This document shows positions 38,246-47,685 of a stretch of 64,000 nucleotides of DNA, in pieces; the first letter of the stretch is position 1, and each line of letters begins with the position of its first letter. The translations under genes and the position numbers were made by a program. The notes under the pieces are model-generated. The model was not told the DNA's origin. It ran no database searches and saw only the letters and a list, made by a program, of their open reading frames with translations. This DNA is from Pseudomonas oryzihabitans (lineage in GTDB: Bacteria > Pseudomonadota > Gammaproteobacteria > Pseudomonadales > Pseudomonadaceae): assembly GCF_024652905.1 (NCBI RefSeq), contig NZ_CP102428.1, positions 2,492,501 through 2,556,500 of the forward strand. Direction: 5' to 3'.

Positions 38246-39409
38246 TTAGAGGTAGAAGGCCTTCAGCGGCGGGAAGCCGTTGAATTCCACCGCGCTGTAG
38301 CTGGTGGTGTAGGCACCGGTGGACAGCCAGTACAGGCGGTCACCGCTGGCCAGGTTCAGCGGCAGGCCGTACTTGTAGTGCTCGTACATGATGTCGGCGC
38401 TGTCGCAGGTCGGCCCGGCGATGACGACTTCTTCCATCTCGCCCTTCTTCTCGGTCCAGATCGGAAACTTGATGGATTCGTCCATGGTTTCGATCAGGCC
38501 GGAGAACTTGCCCACGTCGGTATAGACCCAGCGCTCGACGGCGGTACGCGACTTGCGCGCCACCAGCACCACTTCGCTGACCAGGATGCCGGCGTTGGAG
38601 ATCAGCGAACGGCCCGGCTCCAGGATGATTTCCGGCAGTTCGTCGCCGAAGTCTTCCTTGAGGAAGCGGATGATCTCCTCGGCATAGGTCTCCAGGCTGT
38701 TGGTGCGCTGGATGTAGTTGGCCGGGAAGCCACCGCCCATGTTGATCATCTTCAGGGTGATGCCGTCTTCTTCCTTGAGGCGCTCGAAGATCACCTTGAC
38801 CTTGGCGATGGCGGCGTCCCAGACGTCGATGTCGCGCTGCTGGCTGCCGACATGGAAGGAGATGCCATAGGGCTCCAGGCCCAGCTGGCGGGCCAGGATC
38901 AGCAGATCCAGGGCCATGTCGGGCTGGCAGCCGAACTTGCGCGACAGCGGCCAGTCGGCCGAGTTGGAGCCCTCGGTGAGGATCCGCACATAGATGCGCG
39001 AGCCCGGAGCGGCCTTGGCGATGTTGCGCAGGTCGGCCTCGGAGTCGGTGGCGAACATGCGTACGCCCTTCTCGTAGAAGTAGCGGATGTCCTTGGATTT
39101 CTTGATGGTGTTGCCGTAGCTGATGCGCTCCGGACCGACACCGGTGGACAGCACCTTGTCCAGCTCGTAGATGGAGGCGATGTCGAAGTTGGAGCCCTTG
39201 TCACGCAGCAGCTCGGTGATCTCGATGGCCGGGTTGGCCTTGACCGCGTAGTAGATCTTGGCGAACGGGAAGTTGCCAACGAGATCGTCATAGGCCCGCG
39301 CGATGGTGGCGGTGTCGATGACGACGAAGGGGGTTTCATGCTGGTCGGCGAAGGCCTTCATCTTCTGGAAGGTTTCGCGAGAATAGTAATCTTCGACCTT
39401 GATGGACAT
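38246..39409 (-). CDS. speC: Ornithine decarboxylase, fold III PLP type
   Basis: A 387-residue pyridoxal-phosphate enzyme of the eukaryote-like ornithine/lysine decarboxylase group, making putrescine. The PLP lysine lies in YYAVKANP (about residue 54), with GSNFDIAS, SFHVGSQ, NMGGGFP and the conserved GPTCDSADIM carrying the cysteine/aspartate of the active site. The ATG at 39409 follows GGGAG by eight bases; an in-frame upstream extension is rejected. Its neighbour piuABC matches the P. aeruginosa order. A terminator-like hairpin and small ORF in its leader may regulate it. Confidence 0.93.
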   Translation of the reverse strand: MSIKVEDYYSRETFQKMKAFADQHETPFVVIDTATIARAYDDLVGNFPFAKIYYAVKANPAIEITELLRDKGSNFDIASIYELDKVLSTGVGPERISYGNTIKKSKDIRYFYEKGVRMFATDSEADLRNIAKAAPGSRIYVRILTEGSNSADWPLSRKFGCQPDMALDLLILARQLGLEPYGISFHVGSQQRDIDVWDAAIAKVKVIFERLKEEDGITLKMINMGGGFPANYIQRTNSLETYAEEIIRFLKEDFGDELPEIILEPGRSLISNAGILVSEVVLVARKSRTAVERWVYTDVGKFSGLIETMDESIKFPIWTEKKGEMEEVVIAGPTCDSADIMYEHYKYGLPLNLASGDRLYWLSTGAYTTSYSAVEFNGFPPLKAFYL

Positions 39410-39489
39410 GCGTCGGACTCCCGATGGGCAGAACAAATTGAAGGAGGGGGTGTTCTGAACGCCTAATCCGTTTCCCCACTTTGGTTCGC

Positions 39490-39594
39490 CTACTTCCCAA
39501 GGCACATCGCCGAAAGCAAAAAGGTCAACGCGTACTGGCGTTGACCTCGCTGTCTCGTCGTCGGTACTTGAGCCGGATGGATCGTTTCCAGCAT
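39490..39594 (-). CDS. Putative 34-residue leader peptide of speC
   Basis: An ATG-initiated frame of 34 codons (MLETIHPAQVPTTRQRGQRQ and 14 further residues, ending in TAG) lies between the predicted speC promoter and the speC start. It reads straight through the terminator hairpin at 39517-39547. The start lacks a convincing ribosome site and the composition is ordinary, so it may be chance. No HIRR motif as in the ornithine-sensing SpeFL peptide is present. Confidence 0.3.
   Translation of the reverse strand: MLETIHPAQVPTTRQRGQRQYALTFLLSAMCLGK
39517..39547 (-). promoter_or_regulatory. Intrinsic-terminator-like hairpin in the speC leader (possible attenuator)
   Basis: On the minus strand AGGTCAACGC-CAGTAC-GCGTTGACCT followed by TTTT, a perfect 10-bp stem with a U-run, 108 bp upstream of the speC ATG. 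There is no minus-strand gene upstream for it to terminate, so attenuation of speC is the simplest role. Confidence 0.6.
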
Positions 39595-39610
39595 GGACGT
39601 TCGGGCGCGA

Positions 39611-39639
39611 ACTTTAGGGCCAGACGCCCTGAAGATCAA
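39611..39639 (-). promoter_or_regulatory. Predicted sigma-70 promoter of speC
   Basis: Minus strand TTGATC, 17 bp, TAAAGT. Both boxes match 4 of 6 consensus positions with ideal spacing. Transcription would start near 39604, before the leader hairpin. Confidence 0.4.
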
Positions 39640-39869
39640 TGTTAAATCCGTGATCTTTACCGAACGGTGACGCGCGCGGACTCACCCCCACTCCTGCAAC
39701 CGACCGGAGCGGGCGACGAGATGTTCCGGAGGGGCGATGACAGGGGGTTTCCCGAGCGGTCTACGCGCGGCCTCGCCCCTCTTCATTACCCTGGCCGGAA
39801 ACGGCCGGTCTCGCGTCCGCTGCCTCCCCATACTCACTCGCAGGCATTCAGCGACCGAGGGGAAGGGAA

Positions 39870-40763
39870 ATGGGCAAAGGAGATGGACTGCGGCTGGCAC
39901 TACTGGCGGCGATCTGGGGCGCGAGTTTTCTTTTCATGCGGATCGCGGTACCGGCCTTCGGTGCCTTGAACACCGCCTTCCTGCGCGTGCTGCTCGGCGC
40001 CCTGGGGCTGGCCGCTCTGTCACTGCTATTGAAATCCGCCTGGCGCTTCGACGGCAAATTCCGGCGGGTGGCCCTGCTCGGCATCGTCAATTCGGGCCTG
40101 CCGTTCCTGCTGTACTGCCTGGCGGCGCGCCACCTCCCGGCTGGCTATTCGGCCCTGCTCAACGCCACCACGCCACTGATGGGCGCCCTGATCGGCTTCG
40201 CCTGCTTTGGCGAGGCCCTGAGCCGACGCCAATGGTTGGGCGTAACCATCGGGTTCCTGGGCGTGGCGCTGATCCTGCCCCGAGGCGAGCTGGATACGAG
40301 CGCGGCCATGCTGGTCGGCATCGGCGCCTGCCTGCTGGCAACGGCCTGCTACGGCATGGCTGGCTACCTGGCGCGCCGCTGGATCAGCGAGCGTGGGGGG
40401 CTCGATGCCACCCTGGTCGCCCTTGGCAGCCAGCTGGGCGCGACCCTGTTCCTCTTGCCGTTCAGTATGGCGGTCTTGGTCATGAATCCCCTTCCCGACA
40501 TGCCTCCCATGAGCGCCTGGCTCAGCGTCCTGGCGGTGGGCCTGCTGTGTACGGCGTTGGCCTACATCCTGTATTTCCGGCTGTTAGCCGACCTGGGGCC
40601 GTTACGCACCCTCAGTGTGACCTTTCTGGTTCCTCCGTTCGGCGTGCTCTGGGGCTATCTGGTGCTGGGGGAAACCCTGGCACCCAACGCCTTGCTGGGC
40701 GCCGTTGTGATAGGTCTGGCGGTCTGGCTGGTGTTACGTGGCGAGGTGAAGACGCGGGCCTAG
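39870..40763 (+). CDS. EamA/DMT-family permease
   Basis: A 297-residue membrane protein with ten predicted helices in two EamA repeats. The first opens LALLAAIWGASFLFMRIAVP with the conserved WGxSF motif, and the second begins near residue 150 (GIGACLLATACYGMAGYLARRW). Such carriers export or import amino acids, drugs or metabolites; the substrate is unknown. The ATG at 39870 is preceded by GGAAGGGAA. It stands alone, divergent from speC, and is followed by a repeat island. Confidence 0.87.
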   Translation: MGKGDGLRLALLAAIWGASFLFMRIAVPAFGALNTAFLRVLLGALGLAALSLLLKSAWRFDGKFRRVALLGIVNSGLPFLLYCLAARHLPAGYSALLNATTPLMGALIGFACFGEALSRRQWLGVTIGFLGVALILPRGELDTSAAMLVGIGACLLATACYGMAGYLARRWISERGGLDATLVALGSQLGATLFLLPFSMAVLVMNPLPDMPPMSAWLSVLAVGLLCTALAYILYFRLLADLGPLRTLSVTFLVPPFGVLWGYLVLGETLAPNALLGAVVIGLAVWLVLRGEVKTRA

Positions 40764-40789
40764 GTCTGCTGACCATCGCGACCGCTCCG

Positions 40790-41041
40790 ATAGAAATGCG
40801 ATGTTTTGCTGATCGCGGCCATGGGCCGCGCCTACAGGCACGGAAGCAACCGTAGGAGCGGCCGCATCGGCGGACCGCCATGATCGCGATCAGCCCCCTG
40901 GCACCGTAGCGTGCCCTCACCCCAACCCTCTCCCAGGGGGAGAGGGAGTCATCCGAGTGCTGCTAGACCACCTTCGATTCAGGCGCCTCGCCGTAGGTTG
41001 GGTTGAGCGCAGCGAAGCCCAACACGCCCAACCCCAGCGCC
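40790..41041. repeat. Composite intergenic repeat island with all three repeat families
   Basis: REP-like inverted pair (GATCGCGGCCATGGGCCGC at 40811-40829 and GTAGGAGCGGCC at 40852-40863, with a further TGATCGCGATC at 40881-40891), then the CCCTCTCCC hairpin unit reversed at 40914-40946, then the unit GTAGGTTGGGTTGAGCGCAGCGAAGCCCAACA at 40993-41024. No gene is seen. The block fills the gap between two convergent genes. Confidence 0.72.
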
Positions 41042-42514
41042 TTACCGGAACGGCGGCTCGTCGAAGCTGCGCAGCTTGCGCGAGTGCAGGGAGTCGAGCT
41101 GGGTACGCAGCTGGTCGAGGGCGGCGATGCCGATGGCCAGGTGCTGGCTCACCGCGCGGGCATAGAAGGCGTTGGCCGAGCCGGGCAGCTTGATCTCGCT
41201 GTGCAAGGGCTTGTCGGACACGCACAGCAGGGTGCCGTAGGGCACCCGCAGGCGATAGCCCTGGGCGGCGATGGTGCCGCTCTCCATGTCCACCGCCACG
41301 GCGCGCGCCAGGTTGATCAGCGGGCGTTCCTGAGCCCAGCGCAACTCCCAGTTGCGGTCGTCGTAGGTCAGCACGGTACCGGTACGCAGGCGCCGCTTGA
41401 GCGCTTCCCCACGTTCGCCGGTGACGCTGGCGGCGGCTTCCTGCAGGGCCACCTGCACCTCGGCCAGCGCCGGGATGGGAATGTGCGGCGGCACCACGCG
41501 GTCGAGGATGCCGTCGCGTCTCATGTAGGCGTGGGCCAGCACGTAGTCGCCGATGGTCTGCGACTGCCGCAGGCCGCCACAGTGGCCGATCATCAGCCAG
41601 CAGTGCGGACGCAGCACCGCCAGGTGGTCGGTGATGTTCTTGGCGTTGGACGGGCCGACGCCGATGTTGACCAGGGTAACGCCATGGCCGTCGCTCGCTA
41701 TCAGGTGGTAGGCCGGCATCTGGAAGCGGTGCCAGGCGATGGCGGCGATGACCGCCTGGGCCTCGGTGGGGTCCATGTCACGTTCGATGATGACGTTGCC
41801 CGGCAGCACCAGGCGCTCGAAGCGCGGATCGCTGCGCAGTTGCTCCAGGCCATGCTGGATGAACTGGTCGACGTAGCGATGGTAGTTGGTCAGCAGGATC
41901 CAGGGCTGCACGTGGCGCCAGTCGCTGCCGGTGTAGTGAACGATGCGTCTCAGCGAGAAGTCGGTACGGGCGGCATCGAACAAGGCCAGCGGCAGCGGAT
42001 CGATGCGCTCCCAGTCGTAGTGGCCGTCGGCGATGTCGTCGTGGGCGGCGGAGAGATCGGTGCTGGGAAAGACCCGCGCCAGCTCGGCGGCGGTCACGCC
42101 GCTACCGGCCAGTTCGTCGCCCTGCTCTACCACATAGGGGTAGGGGATGTCCTGGCGACTGCGACCGACCTCGACCTGGACGTCATAGTCGCGCATCAGG
42201 GGTTCGAGCTGCTCCAGCAGATAGCCGCGAAAGGCCGCCGGATGGGTCACGGTGGCCACATAGGTGCCGGGCAGCTGGATCTTGGCGTAGGCGCGGGTGG
42301 TGGCCGGCGGCACGCCGGGCGCGCGATAGCGGATGCGGATCTCGGGATAGCGGAACAGCTGGCGCTCGGCGGCGCTGGGTTCGACGCGATCCTTGAGATA
42401 GCGCTTGAGCGCCGCATCCAGGGCCTGGGTGGCCTCCTGGTGCAGCGCCGCGAGCCGGTCGACCGCCTCGCTGGCGGTGGCGACGACGGTGAAATCCTCG
42501 GATACGGAGGTCAT
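41042..42514 (-). CDS. amn: AMP nucleosidase
   Basis: A 490-residue enzyme that splits AMP into adenine and ribose 5-phosphate. The N-terminal ~180-residue AMP nucleosidase-specific domain is followed by a nucleoside phosphorylase-like domain with GVGPSNAKNITDHLAVLRP, MIGHCGGLR and the purine-pocket VDMESGTIAAQGYR, then VSDKPLHSE near the end. Length and motifs match Amn. The ATG at 42514 follows GATACGGAGG-like sequence read on its own strand only weakly; no better start exists. It helps balance adenylate pools and is often phosphate-starvation regulated (family knowledge). Confidence 0.93.
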   Translation of the reverse strand: MTSVSEDFTVVATASEAVDRLAALHQEATQALDAALKRYLKDRVEPSAAERQLFRYPEIRIRYRAPGVPPATTRAYAKIQLPGTYVATVTHPAAFRGYLLEQLEPLMRDYDVQVEVGRSRQDIPYPYVVEQGDELAGSGVTAAELARVFPSTDLSAAHDDIADGHYDWERIDPLPLALFDAARTDFSLRRIVHYTGSDWRHVQPWILLTNYHRYVDQFIQHGLEQLRSDPRFERLVLPGNVIIERDMDPTEAQAVIAAIAWHRFQMPAYHLIASDGHGVTLVNIGVGPSNAKNITDHLAVLRPHCWLMIGHCGGLRQSQTIGDYVLAHAYMRRDGILDRVVPPHIPIPALAEVQVALQEAAASVTGERGEALKRRLRTGTVLTYDDRNWELRWAQERPLINLARAVAVDMESGTIAAQGYRLRVPYGTLLCVSDKPLHSEIKLPGSANAFYARAVSQHLAIGIAALDQLRTQLDSLHSRKLRSFDEPPFR

Positions 42515-42586
42515 GCAGGTTTCCTTGTTGGGGCGCTGGCTATAGCTGACACCCTAACACCCCTGGGTGACAACGGCTGTGACGGC

Positions 42587-44332
42587 TCATAGGGGTTTGT
42601 CACCCTGGGCATGCTGCTCCCACAGCCGGCGATAGTGGCCGTCGGGCCGCTGCAGCAGCGATTCGTGACTACCCTCCTCCACCTTGCGGCCGTCGCGCAG
42701 CACCAGGATGCGATCGGCATGGCGGATGGTGGACAGCCGGTGCGCCACCACGATCAGGGTGACCTGGCCACGCAATTCGTCCAGCGCCCCCTGGAGCCGC
42801 GCCTCGGTGGCGCTGTCGATGCTGGCGGTGGCCTCGTCCAGCAGCAGCACCTTGGGTTCGCGCAAGAGCGCCCGGGCCAGCGCCAGCAGCTGCCGCTCGC
42901 CGGTGGACAGGGTGAAGCCACGCTCGCCCAGCAGGGTATCCAGGCCTTCCGGCAACCGTGCCACCAGGTCATCCAGGTGGGCGGCGGCCAGGGCCTCGCG
43001 CAGGCGCGCATCCGGCACCTGGCTACCCAGCAGCAGGTTGTCCCTGAGACTGCTGGAACGGATGAAGGGCTCCTGGGGCACGCTGGCCAAGGCGGCGCCC
43101 AGCACTTCCGGAGTCAGCGTGCCCAGTTCGCGACCGTCCAGGCAGAGGTGGCCGCCGGTGACCGGTTGCAGTCCGGCGAGCAGGTCGAGCAGGGTCGACT
43201 TGCCGCTGCCGGTGGGGCCGACGATACCGAGAAAGGTGCCCGGAGCGATGTCCAGGTCGATGCCGTGCAGAGTGTCGTGCCCGGCGCCGGCATGGCGGAA
43301 GCGCACGGCGTCGAGATGGAAGTGCGCGGTCGCGATGGGGCGGTCATCTTCGCCGCTCAGCGCCGGCTTCTCTTCCAGCAGGTGCAGCAGCCGGGTGCCG
43401 GCCACCGTGGCCTGCTGGAACAGGTTGAATCTCTGGGTGATGTCCATCAGCGGCTCGGTCACCCGGCCCAGGTAGGTGACGAAGGCATAGAGCACGCCGA
43501 TCTCGGCGCCGCCCTGCAGATGCCCCATACCGTAGACCAGCAGCAGCACCGCCAGCACCGCCACGCTGACCAGATCCAGCGCCGAGCGCAGCAGCAGGCC
43601 GGAGACACGGATGGTGCGCATGCGCGCGCCGTACTGGGCCTGGTTGAGCCGCTGGAAATCCTGGCGGAAGCGCTCGGTCTGGTTGAAGGCCTGCAACAGA
43701 CCCATGCCGCCGATGGCCTCGCCCAGCCGGGCGCTCTGCTCGGCGCGCAGCATCCGCACCTCCATGGCCGCCGCGCCGCTGTATCGCTGGTAGGCCCAGA
43801 CGATCAGCACCGCGGCCGGGATCAGCAGCACGGCGATGGCCATCAGGCGTACGTCGAGCAGCGCCATGGCCACCAGGATGCCGATCAGCAGCACGATGTT
43901 GCCGACCATGTTGCCGAGGAAGGCCACATAGAGTTCGCGCAGGGCATCGGTGTCGTTGGTGACCCGCGCCACCAGTTCGCCGGTGGCGGTACGATCGTGG
44001 AAGCTCTGCGGCAGGCTCAGCACATGGCGGAACAGCCGGCGCCGCTGCAGGAGCACCACGTCCATGGCGATCTCGGCGAATCTCAGGGATTGCAGATAGC
44101 GGCCATAGGCGGCCAGGCCTTGGGAGACCACATAGGCGGCGACTAGGCCCACCAGCGGCCAGAGGCGCAGGTCGTGGGGCACCAGGTAGTTGTCCAGGTA
44201 GTGCTTGGTCAGCCAGGGCCCCAACACATCGAACAGGGTCGCCACGACCAGGATCGCCAGGGTGCCGGCCAGCTTGCGCGGATTGGCCAGCACCGGCTTG
44301 AGCAGCAGGGAAAGCACGCGGGTCTTGGTCAT
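42587..44332 (-). CDS. ABC exporter half-transporter, MdlB-like subunit
   Basis: A 581-residue protein with a six-helix type IV exporter membrane domain (residues ~15-310) and an ATPase domain with Walker A GPTGSGKST, a variant signature LSTGERQ in place of LSGGQ, and Walker B VLLLDEATASID with an intact catalytic glutamate. It overlaps the upstream partner gene by four bases (ATGA). Together they form a heterodimeric exporter like MdlAB; the substrate is unknown, and annotations as multidrug exporter are by similarity only. Confidence 0.9.
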   Translation of the reverse strand: MTKTRVLSLLLKPVLANPRKLAGTLAILVVATLFDVLGPWLTKHYLDNYLVPHDLRLWPLVGLVAAYVVSQGLAAYGRYLQSLRFAEIAMDVVLLQRRRLFRHVLSLPQSFHDRTATGELVARVTNDTDALRELYVAFLGNMVGNIVLLIGILVAMALLDVRLMAIAVLLIPAAVLIVWAYQRYSGAAAMEVRMLRAEQSARLGEAIGGMGLLQAFNQTERFRQDFQRLNQAQYGARMRTIRVSGLLLRSALDLVSVAVLAVLLLVYGMGHLQGGAEIGVLYAFVTYLGRVTEPLMDITQRFNLFQQATVAGTRLLHLLEEKPALSGEDDRPIATAHFHLDAVRFRHAGAGHDTLHGIDLDIAPGTFLGIVGPTGSGKSTLLDLLAGLQPVTGGHLCLDGRELGTLTPEVLGAALASVPQEPFIRSSSLRDNLLLGSQVPDARLREALAAAHLDDLVARLPEGLDTLLGERGFTLSTGERQLLALARALLREPKVLLLDEATASIDSATEARLQGALDELRGQVTLIVVAHRLSTIRHADRILVLRDGRKVEEGSHESLLQRPDGHYRRLWEQHAQGDKPL

Positions 44333-46062
44333 TGGCCGGCCTCCTCCGCCTGCTGCAGATTCCAGAGTCGGGCATAGAGACCACCGGCGGCGAGCAGCTC
44401 GCCATGGCGGCCCCGCTCCACCAGGCTGCCCTGGTCGAGCACGATGATCTCGTCGGCGTGCTGCACGGCCGAGAGGCGGTGGCTGACGATCAGGGTGGTA
44501 CGCCCCTGCAGCCTGGCCAGCGTCTTGAGCAGGCGGGCTTCGGTGGCGGTATCCACCGCCGAGAGGGTGTCGTCCAGCAGCAGGATGGGCGCCGGAGAGA
44601 GCAGCGCCCGCGCCAGGGCCACCCGCTGGCGCTGGCCGCCGGAGAGGGTCAGGCCGCGCTCGCCCACCGGGGTATCCAGGCCTTGCGGCAGGGCCGCCAG
44701 GTCGGTGCCGAAGGCAGCAGCGTCGAGGGCTTCGCGGATCTCTCCGGCGGTGGCGTCGGGGCGACTGAGGGCGACGTTTTCGCCCAGGGTACGGGCGAAC
44801 AGGAAGGGATCCTGGGGCACATAGGCGAACTGGGCGCGCAAGTCGCCCAGCCGGTAGTCCTCCAGCGGCACCCCACCCAGGCGAATGCAGCCCTGCTCCA
44901 GCGGAAACTGGCGCAGCAGCAGGCGCAGTAGGGTGCTCTTGCCGCTGCCGGTGGCACCGACGATGCCCAGTGTATCGCCCGCGGGCAGGTCGATGACCAC
45001 GTCCTGCAAGGCCGGCTGGCGTGCCTGGGGATAGGTGAAGGCCGGGATATAGACCGACAGATCCGCCTGGTCCGGCGGCGTCTGGGTGCCTTCGTCACGG
45101 ATGCGCTCGGTGACGGCGAACACCTCCTCCAGCCGACGGGCACCCGCTTCGCCGCGCTGCAGCAGGTTGAAGCACCAGCCGATGGCGAACATCGGCCAGA
45201 TCAGCTGCACGAGATAGAGGCTGAAGCTGGTCAGCTGGCCCAGGGTGATGTGGCCGTCGAGATAGCGCCAGCTGCCCATGACCAGGGTCAGCAGGGTGGC
45301 GAGACTCAGGGCGACGAAGATGATCGGCTCGTAGCGCGCCTCGGTGCGCTGCACCTGGTAGTCGGCCTTGGCCACGCTACGGGCGCGGGCGTCGAAGTCA
45401 TCCAGCTCGGCTTCGATCAGGGCATGCTGGCGCAGCATGCGCAGGCCGCTGAGGGCTTCCTGGGTACGGTCGTTGAGGGCGGAAAAGCCGGCCAGCGCCA
45501 GGCCGAAGCGCTGCTGCACCCGCCGCGCCACGCGATAGAAACCCCAGGCCATGAAGGGAAAGGGCAACAATGCCAGGGCGGCCAGGGGTGCGTCGATGCC
45601 GATGAACATGGCCAGCAGCACCAGCAGCAGGGTCAGCATGCCATCGAAACTGGCCAGCACCCCTTCGCCGGCGGCGGTCTCCACGGCGTCGATGTCCTGG
45701 GTGGCTCGGGCCAGCAGGTCACCGGTACGACTGGACTGGAAGAAGCCGGGATCCAGCCGCGCCAGCTTGGCGAAGAAGGCATCGCGCAGCTCCACGCCGA
45801 CCTGGTAGGAGGTGCCGAACAGGCGCACCCGCCACTGATAGCGGAGCACATAGAGGCCACAGCCGACCGCCACGATCAGGGCGACGCGCCAGAGCAGGCC
45901 GGTCTGATCCAGCTCGCCGGCACGCAGGGCGTCGATGGCCTTGCCGATCCACCAGGGCAGGGTCAGGTTGAGCAGACCGACGCCCAGCAGGCAGAGGATG
46001 GCGGTCCCGTAGGCACGCCGTTGGCGCAGGAAGAAATCACGCAACAACCGCCACAACGCCAT
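44329..46062 (-). CDS. ABC exporter half-transporter, MdlA-like subunit
   Basis: A 577-residue partner of the next gene, with six membrane helices in residues ~15-290 and an ATPase domain with Walker A GATGSGKST, canonical signature LSGGQRQ and Walker B ILLLDDTLSAVD. The usual catalytic glutamate after the Walker B aspartate is aspartate here, so the ATP site formed with this Walker B is expected to be degenerate, as in many heterodimeric exporters. First gene of the pair, divergent from thiD. Confidence 0.9.
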   Translation of the reverse strand: MALWRLLRDFFLRQRRAYGTAILCLLGVGLLNLTLPWWIGKAIDALRAGELDQTGLLWRVALIVAVGCGLYVLRYQWRVRLFGTSYQVGVELRDAFFAKLARLDPGFFQSSRTGDLLARATQDIDAVETAAGEGVLASFDGMLTLLLVLLAMFIGIDAPLAALALLPFPFMAWGFYRVARRVQQRFGLALAGFSALNDRTQEALSGLRMLRQHALIEAELDDFDARARSVAKADYQVQRTEARYEPIIFVALSLATLLTLVMGSWRYLDGHITLGQLTSFSLYLVQLIWPMFAIGWCFNLLQRGEAGARRLEEVFAVTERIRDEGTQTPPDQADLSVYIPAFTYPQARQPALQDVVIDLPAGDTLGIVGATGSGKSTLLRLLLRQFPLEQGCIRLGGVPLEDYRLGDLRAQFAYVPQDPFLFARTLGENVALSRPDATAGEIREALDAAAFGTDLAALPQGLDTPVGERGLTLSGGQRQRVALARALLSPAPILLLDDTLSAVDTATEARLLKTLARLQGRTTLIVSHRLSAVQHADEIIVLDQGSLVERGRHGELLAAGGLYARLWNLQQAEEAGQ

Positions 46063-46241
46063 AGAACCGCCTTACCCGAGCAAAGGTGCAGTATATCGGC
46101 TACCCAACCGGCAGCGGAGTTCCTTCGTCCCGATCCGGGTCCCATGTCAACGGGTGGCGCGGGGCGCGAGGTCGTTGTAGGGTGCCACTCCCTGCGGCGC
46201 CCGGCCGCTGCGCCCCTTTTCCCTTTGCTAGGCTGACGTCC

Positions 46242-47039
46242 ATGACCCTCGAACCCCAACGTCCCGTCGTCCTTTGCCTGTCCGGCCACGATCCGAGTGG
46301 CGGTGCCGGCCTGCAGGCCGACATCGAAGCCCTGCTCGCCCAGGGCTGCCATGCCGCCCCGGCGGTCACCGCGCTGACCGTGCAGGACACCGTCGACGTG
46401 CTGAACTTCCGGGTGCTGGATCGCGAGTGGGTGCTAGCCCAGGCCCGGGCGATCATCGCCGACCTGCCAGTGGCGGCGGTCAAGCTGGGCATGCTCGGTT
46501 CGGTGGAGATGGTCGAGACGGTGCTGGAGATCATGGAAGCGCTCCCTGGCGTACCCCTGGTCTGCGATCCGGTGCTGCGCGCCGGTGGTGGCGGCGCGCT
46601 GGGCAAGGACGAGGTCGGCTACGCCATTCGCGAACGCCTCTTGCCGCGCGCCACCATCGCCACCCCCAACCTGCCCGAGGCGCGCATCCTCGCCGAGTTG
46701 CCCGAGGGCACCCCGGAGCAGTGCGCCGAGCGCCTGCTGCCCTTCTGCGCCCACCTCCTGATCACCGGCGGCCATGGCGAAGAACACGAGGTGCACAACC
46801 GCCTCTATGACCGTGCCGGTGGCTGCGAGACCCATGTCTGCCAGCGCCTGCCCGGCAGCTACCACGGCTCCGGCTGCACCCTGGCCAGTACCCTGGCTGG
46901 GCGCCTGGCCCTGGGCGAAGCCCTGCCCAGCGCGGTACGCAGCGCCCTGGACTACACCTGGCGCACCCTGAGGGACGCCGAGCGCCCCGGTCGCGGCCAG
47001 TACGTGCCGCGGCGCCTGCCACTGGACTTCTGCTCATGA
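46242..47039 (+). CDS. thiD: Hydroxymethylpyrimidine / phosphomethylpyrimidine kinase
   Basis: A 265-residue ribokinase-fold enzyme that phosphorylates HMP and HMP-P for thiamine synthesis. Motifs visible are [15 protein letters not shown] (substrate loop), [24 protein letters not shown] and [11 protein letters not shown] (anion hole with catalytic residue). The ATG at 46242 gives the family start. It overlaps thiE by four bases (ATGA). No TPP riboswitch is recognisable in the 180 bp upstream. Confidence 0.94.
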   Translation: MTLEPQRPVVLCLSGHDPSGGAGLQADIEALLAQGCHAAPAVTALTVQDTVDVLNFRVLDREWVLAQARAIIADLPVAAVKLGMLGSVEMVETVLEIMEALPGVPLVCDPVLRAGGGGALGKDEVGYAIRERLLPRATIATPNLPEARILAELPEGTPEQCAERLLPFCAHLLITGGHGEEHEVHNRLYDRAGGCETHVCQRLPGSYHGSGCTLASTLAGRLALGEALPSAVRSALDYTWRTLRDAERPGRGQYVPRRLPLDFCS

Positions 47040-47665
47040 GCCCCCTACGCGGCCTCTACGCCATCACCGACAGCGCTCTGCTCGCCGAGGGTCGCCTGCT
47101 GCCCTATGTCGAAGCTGCCCTGCAGGGCGGTGCCCGCCTGGTGCAGTACCGCGACAAGTCAGGGGATGCCAACCGTCGTCATGACGAAGCCGCGGCTCTT
47201 GCCGACCTCTGCCGCCAGCATGGCGCCCTGTTGATCATCAATGACGACCTCGCCCTGGCCCGCCAGCTGGGCGTCGGCCTGCACCTGGGTCAGGAAGACG
47301 GTTCCCTGGCCGCGGCCCGCGCCGAACTGGGTGCGGAAGCCATCCTCGGCGGCACCTGCCACGCCAGTCTGGAGTTGGCCGAGGCCGCGGTCCAGGCCGG
47401 CGTCAGCTACCTGGCCTTCGGTCGCTTCTTCGCCTCCAGCACCAAGCCGGATGCCCCGCCAGCGCCCCTGGAATTGCTCGACCAAGCCCGCAGTCGTTTC
47501 GCTCTGCCGGTCTGCGCCATCGGCGGTGTCACCCTGGACAATGCCCCACATCTGCTCGCCCACGGCGTCGACCTGATCGCCGTCGTCCACAGCTTGTTTT
47601 CCGCCGCCAGCGCGGGCGAGGTGGAGCGCCGCGCGCGCGCCTTCGTCCGGCTATTCACGGCCTGA
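47036..47665 (+). CDS. thiE: Thiamine phosphate synthase
   Basis: A 209-residue TIM-barrel enzyme joining HMP pyrophosphate and thiazole phosphate. [32 protein letters not shown] and [17 protein letters not shown] (the phosphate-binding serine/threonine loop) are characteristic. Translationally coupled to thiD, with hemL 20 bp downstream, the order found in other Pseudomonas. Confidence 0.95.
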   Translation: MSPLRGLYAITDSALLAEGRLLPYVEAALQGGARLVQYRDKSGDANRRHDEAAALADLCRQHGALLIINDDLALARQLGVGLHLGQEDGSLAAARAELGAEAILGGTCHASLELAEAAVQAGVSYLAFGRFFASSTKPDAPPAPLELLDQARSRFALPVCAIGGVTLDNAPHLLAHGVDLIAVVHSLFSAASAGEVERRARAFVRLFTA

Positions 47666-47685
47666 TCCCCTTCAAGGAGACCCCT

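Larger units (their letters stand above)
39410..39869. other. 460-bp divergent intergenic region between speC and an EamA permease gene
   Basis: No full-size gene. The part up to ~39640 contains the predicted speC promoter, a leader ORF and an intrinsic-terminator-like hairpin on the minus strand. From 39660 to 39869 I see only the likely promoter zone of the plus-strand permease gene, without a clear consensus. Confidence 0.6.

Noticed and set aside
39737-40855. A 372-codon plus-strand frame across the EamA permease gene
   Set aside because: Product lacks membrane segments and is arginine/glycine-rich; the overlapping 297-codon frame has ten clear helices.
41042-42514. Reading the amn gene as part of the ABC exporter operon
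   Set aside because: They are on the same strand with 72 bp between them, but their functions are unrelated and GGAGG with its own start lies just before the amn ATG; co-transcription is possible but gives no functional clue.
46063-46241. Possible TPP riboswitch before thiD-thiE
   Set aside because: No thi-box sequence (CTGAGA ... ACCTGATC-like) could be found in the gap.
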